Below, piece by piece: positions 62,515 to 64,000 of a stretch of DNA of 64,000 nt. The notes below the pieces were generated by a model. That model had not been told where the DNA came from. It searched no databases and worked only from the letters and a program-made list of their open reading frames with translations. The translations under genes were made by a program, and so were the position numbers. The first letter of the stretch is position 1; the number at the start of each line of letters is the position of its first letter. This stretch comes from Aggregicoccus sp. 17bor-14 (lineage in GTDB: Bacteria; Myxococcota; Myxococcia; Myxococcales; Myxococcaceae): assembly GCF_009659535.1 (NCBI RefSeq), contig NZ_VJZZ01000017.1:62001-126000 (forward strand). The letters run 5' to 3'.

Positions 62515-64000
62515 ATGGGTGCGCGGTGGCTGAGGAACGTGGTGGGGGCGGCGGTGCTCGCGAGCGCGGCCGCGGCGTGCGGAGGCGGCGGGGGGGTGCA
62601 CACCGGAGGCGACGTGCCCCCGACGCCCGCGGCTCCCTCCGCGCCGGATGCCGGGTCCGGGCAGCAGACGCCGGACGGGGGGCCTCCGGATGCGGGGCCC
62701 GTGGAGGAGGCGCACCGCTGTGACCCCACCGCGGGCGAGGCGCGCTGGGTGCTCGAGGGCGAGCCGGTGAGCGCCACCGTCAGCTGCGCGACGGGCCTCA
62801 CGGGCGCGGCCGTTCGCTTCTCCATCACCCACCTGCCCGCGGGTGCCACCTGGGATGCGGCGAGCGCGACGCTGCACTGGACGCCCACGCGCGACCAGGC
62901 CGCGGTGTACCTGCTCACCCTGCGCGAGGAGAGCACCGGCGAGACGGGGACGCTCAAGGTCGGGGTGGCGGACAACGGAGGCGCGAAGGTCGCGGACCCG
63001 ATGACGTACACCGAGGAGCTCGGCCTGCCGGTGGTGCACCTCTTCTTCGACGCCGCCACGGGCCTGAGCGCCGGCGGCTACCGCCCGGTGCAGGTGGTGT
63101 ACCGCGGCCATCGCTACACGGCCGAGGCCCAGTACCGCGGCGCCACCAGCAGCACCTTCCCCAAGCGCAGCCTCACGCTGAAGTTCCCGGATGGAGACCT
63201 CTTCAACGAGCCGGTGTTCGGCGACGGCTTCACCGACCGCAAGCGCGTGGTGCTGGTCACCACGTTCAACGAGAACTCGTACCTGCGCTCGCGGCTCGCC
63301 TTCGACCTGTGGAACCGCATGTCGCCCGAGCACGTGCAGATCCACACCTACAGCGCCGTGCTCTACATGAACGGCAGCTACAAGGGCCTGTTCACCGTGG
63401 CGGACCACGTGGACAAGCGGATGCTGCAAGGCGTGGGGATGGACAAGGACTCGGACCTCTTCAAGGCGGTGCTGGAGAACGCGAACTTCAGCCGCCTGCG
63501 CCAGGACGGCACGCCCAAGGACAGCCTGCACGAGGACGTCGAGAAGAAGGAGGGCTCGGAGGGTGCCGGCGCCTGGGCCACCTACGACGGGCTCGTCGCC
63601 TGGGTGAGCGACGCGGACGCGGGCACCTTCCGCACGGGCTTCGCGCAGAAGCTGAACGCCCAGGACTACGCGGACTGGTGGATCTTCAACACGCTCATCG
63701 TGGGCACCGACTCGATGGCGAAGAACAGCTACCACGCCTACGACCCGAAGGCGGGCGGCCCCTGGCGCTACATCCCCTGGGACCTGGATGCGACCTTCGG
63801 GCAGAACTTCGACACCACGCGCATCGGTCCTACCGCGCGCCTCACCTTCGAGGGCGACAACCTGCTCTTCCGCAAGATGCTGCAGGAGCCCAGCATCGCG
63901 GGGCCCATGCGCGAGCGGTACCGCACCCTGCTGCGCACGCAGCTGAGCGAGAGCGTGGTGCAGGGGCTCATCGACCAGTACGTGAAGGAGACGGCTCCTT
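62515..64000 (+). CDS. CotH kinase family lipoprotein (3' end beyond window)
   Basis: Open from ATG 62515 to the window edge (495 codons, no stop). GGAGGAGGT 5 bases upstream fixes the start. A signal peptide with lipobox (SAAAAC, Cys22) is followed by a Gly/Pro/Asp-rich linker and a putative-Ig (cadherin-like) domain (about 75-145; FSITHLPAGATWDAASATLHWTP). A CotH domain follows: AQYRGATSSTFPKRSLTLKF, YKGLFTVADHVDKRML and YIPWDLDATFGQ are its signatures. CotH proteins are atypical surface protein kinases. The reading frame is missing from a simple stop-to-stop scan because it runs off the end. Confidence 0.9.
   Translation, partial: MGARWLRNVVGAAVLASAAAACGGGGGVHTGGDVPPTPAAPSAPDAGSGQQTPDGGPPDAGPVEEAHRCDPTAGEARWVLEGEPVSATVSCATGLTGAAVRFSITHLPAGATWDAASATLHWTPTRDQAAVYLLTLREESTGETGTLKVGVADNGGAKVADPMTYTEELGLPVVHLFFDAATGLSAGGYRPVQVVYRGHRYTAEAQYRGATSSTFPKRSLTLKFPDGDLFNEPVFGDGFTDRKRVVLVTTFNENSYLRSRLAFDLWNRMSPEHVQIHTYSAVLYMNGSYKGLFTVADHVDKRMLQGVGMDKDSDLFKAVLENANFSRLRQDGTPKDSLHEDVEKKEGSEGAGAWATYDGLVAWVSDADAGTFRTGFAQKLNAQDYADWWIFNTLIVGTDSMAKNSYHAYDPKAGGPWRYIPWDLDATFGQNFDTTRIGPTARLTFEGDNLLFRKMLQEPSIAGPMRERYRTLLRTQLSESVVQGLIDQYVKETAP

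Overview
The window looks like chromosome from a myxobacterium (Myxococcota, probably Myxococcaceae). The DNA is very GC-rich (over 70% by eye) with G/C almost fixed at third codon positions. The gene content fits: hybrid histidine kinases, a two-component propeller kinase, a Myxococcus-type cysteine-rich repeat protein, many lipoproteins and secreted hydrolases, an M57 HEIGH protease and a CotH lipoprotein. No rRNA, tRNA, CRISPR array, transposase or phage gene was seen. The genus is an inference.

Layout. 0-7.4 kb: hybrid kinase, STAS-like protein, PLP amino-acid enzyme overlapping an FAD sugar-lactone oxidase, rhodanese-like protein, REC-PAS kinase. 7.4-11.3 kb: three alpha/beta hydrolases and a convergent SDR, each preceded by the same ~15-base motif and by leader hairpins. 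11.4-16.7 kb: propeller hybrid kinase and metallophosphatase. 17.1-21.1 kb: an F0-only ATP synthase operon (atpZ, atpI, atpB, atpE, atpF) followed directly by ychF; no F1 gene is present. 21.1-26.9 kb: small membrane and lipoproteins, an ATP-grasp ligase, AIM24-like protein and an M19 dipeptidase. 27.0-29.0 kb: LytTR regulator and LytS-type kinase. 29.1-31.9 kb: a 2-oxoglutarate oxygenase fused to a WD40 propeller, divergent from a TetR regulator and an HD hydrolase. 32.2-32.9 kb: non-coding DNA rich in hairpins, including a perfect AT-rich palindrome.

33-42.3 kb is an exported-hydrolase region: lipase, OmpA lipoprotein, GH18 chitinase-like lipoprotein, M13 peptidase, a secreted serine-hydrolase-like protein and an M57 protease. 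42.4-49.5 kb: membrane proteins, cysteine-rich repeat protein, DEAD-box helicase, DUF4386 protein, a second LytS/LytTR pair and a NYN protein. 49.5-55.2 kb: PAS kinase, MDR oxidoreductase, a lower-GC GHKL-ATPase/STAS-like protein, AlkB-like dioxygenase. 55.3-64.0 kb: Ig-like lipoprotein and partner, a cyclic-nucleotide-domain/thioredoxin-reductase-like fusion, a SLOG-TIR protein divergent from a patatin-like phospholipase, and a CotH lipoprotein cut by the right edge.

The strongest candidate for an undescribed system is the divergent SLOG-TIR plus patatin pair (59958-62409). Its domains are those of nucleotide-signal immune systems, but the arrangement is not one I can name. Next are the oxygenase-WD40 fusion with its own TetR regulator, the hydrolase/SDR mini-regulon, and the structured non-coding block near 32.5 kb. 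Start sites were chosen by eye from ribosome-binding sites, overlaps and protein N-termini.
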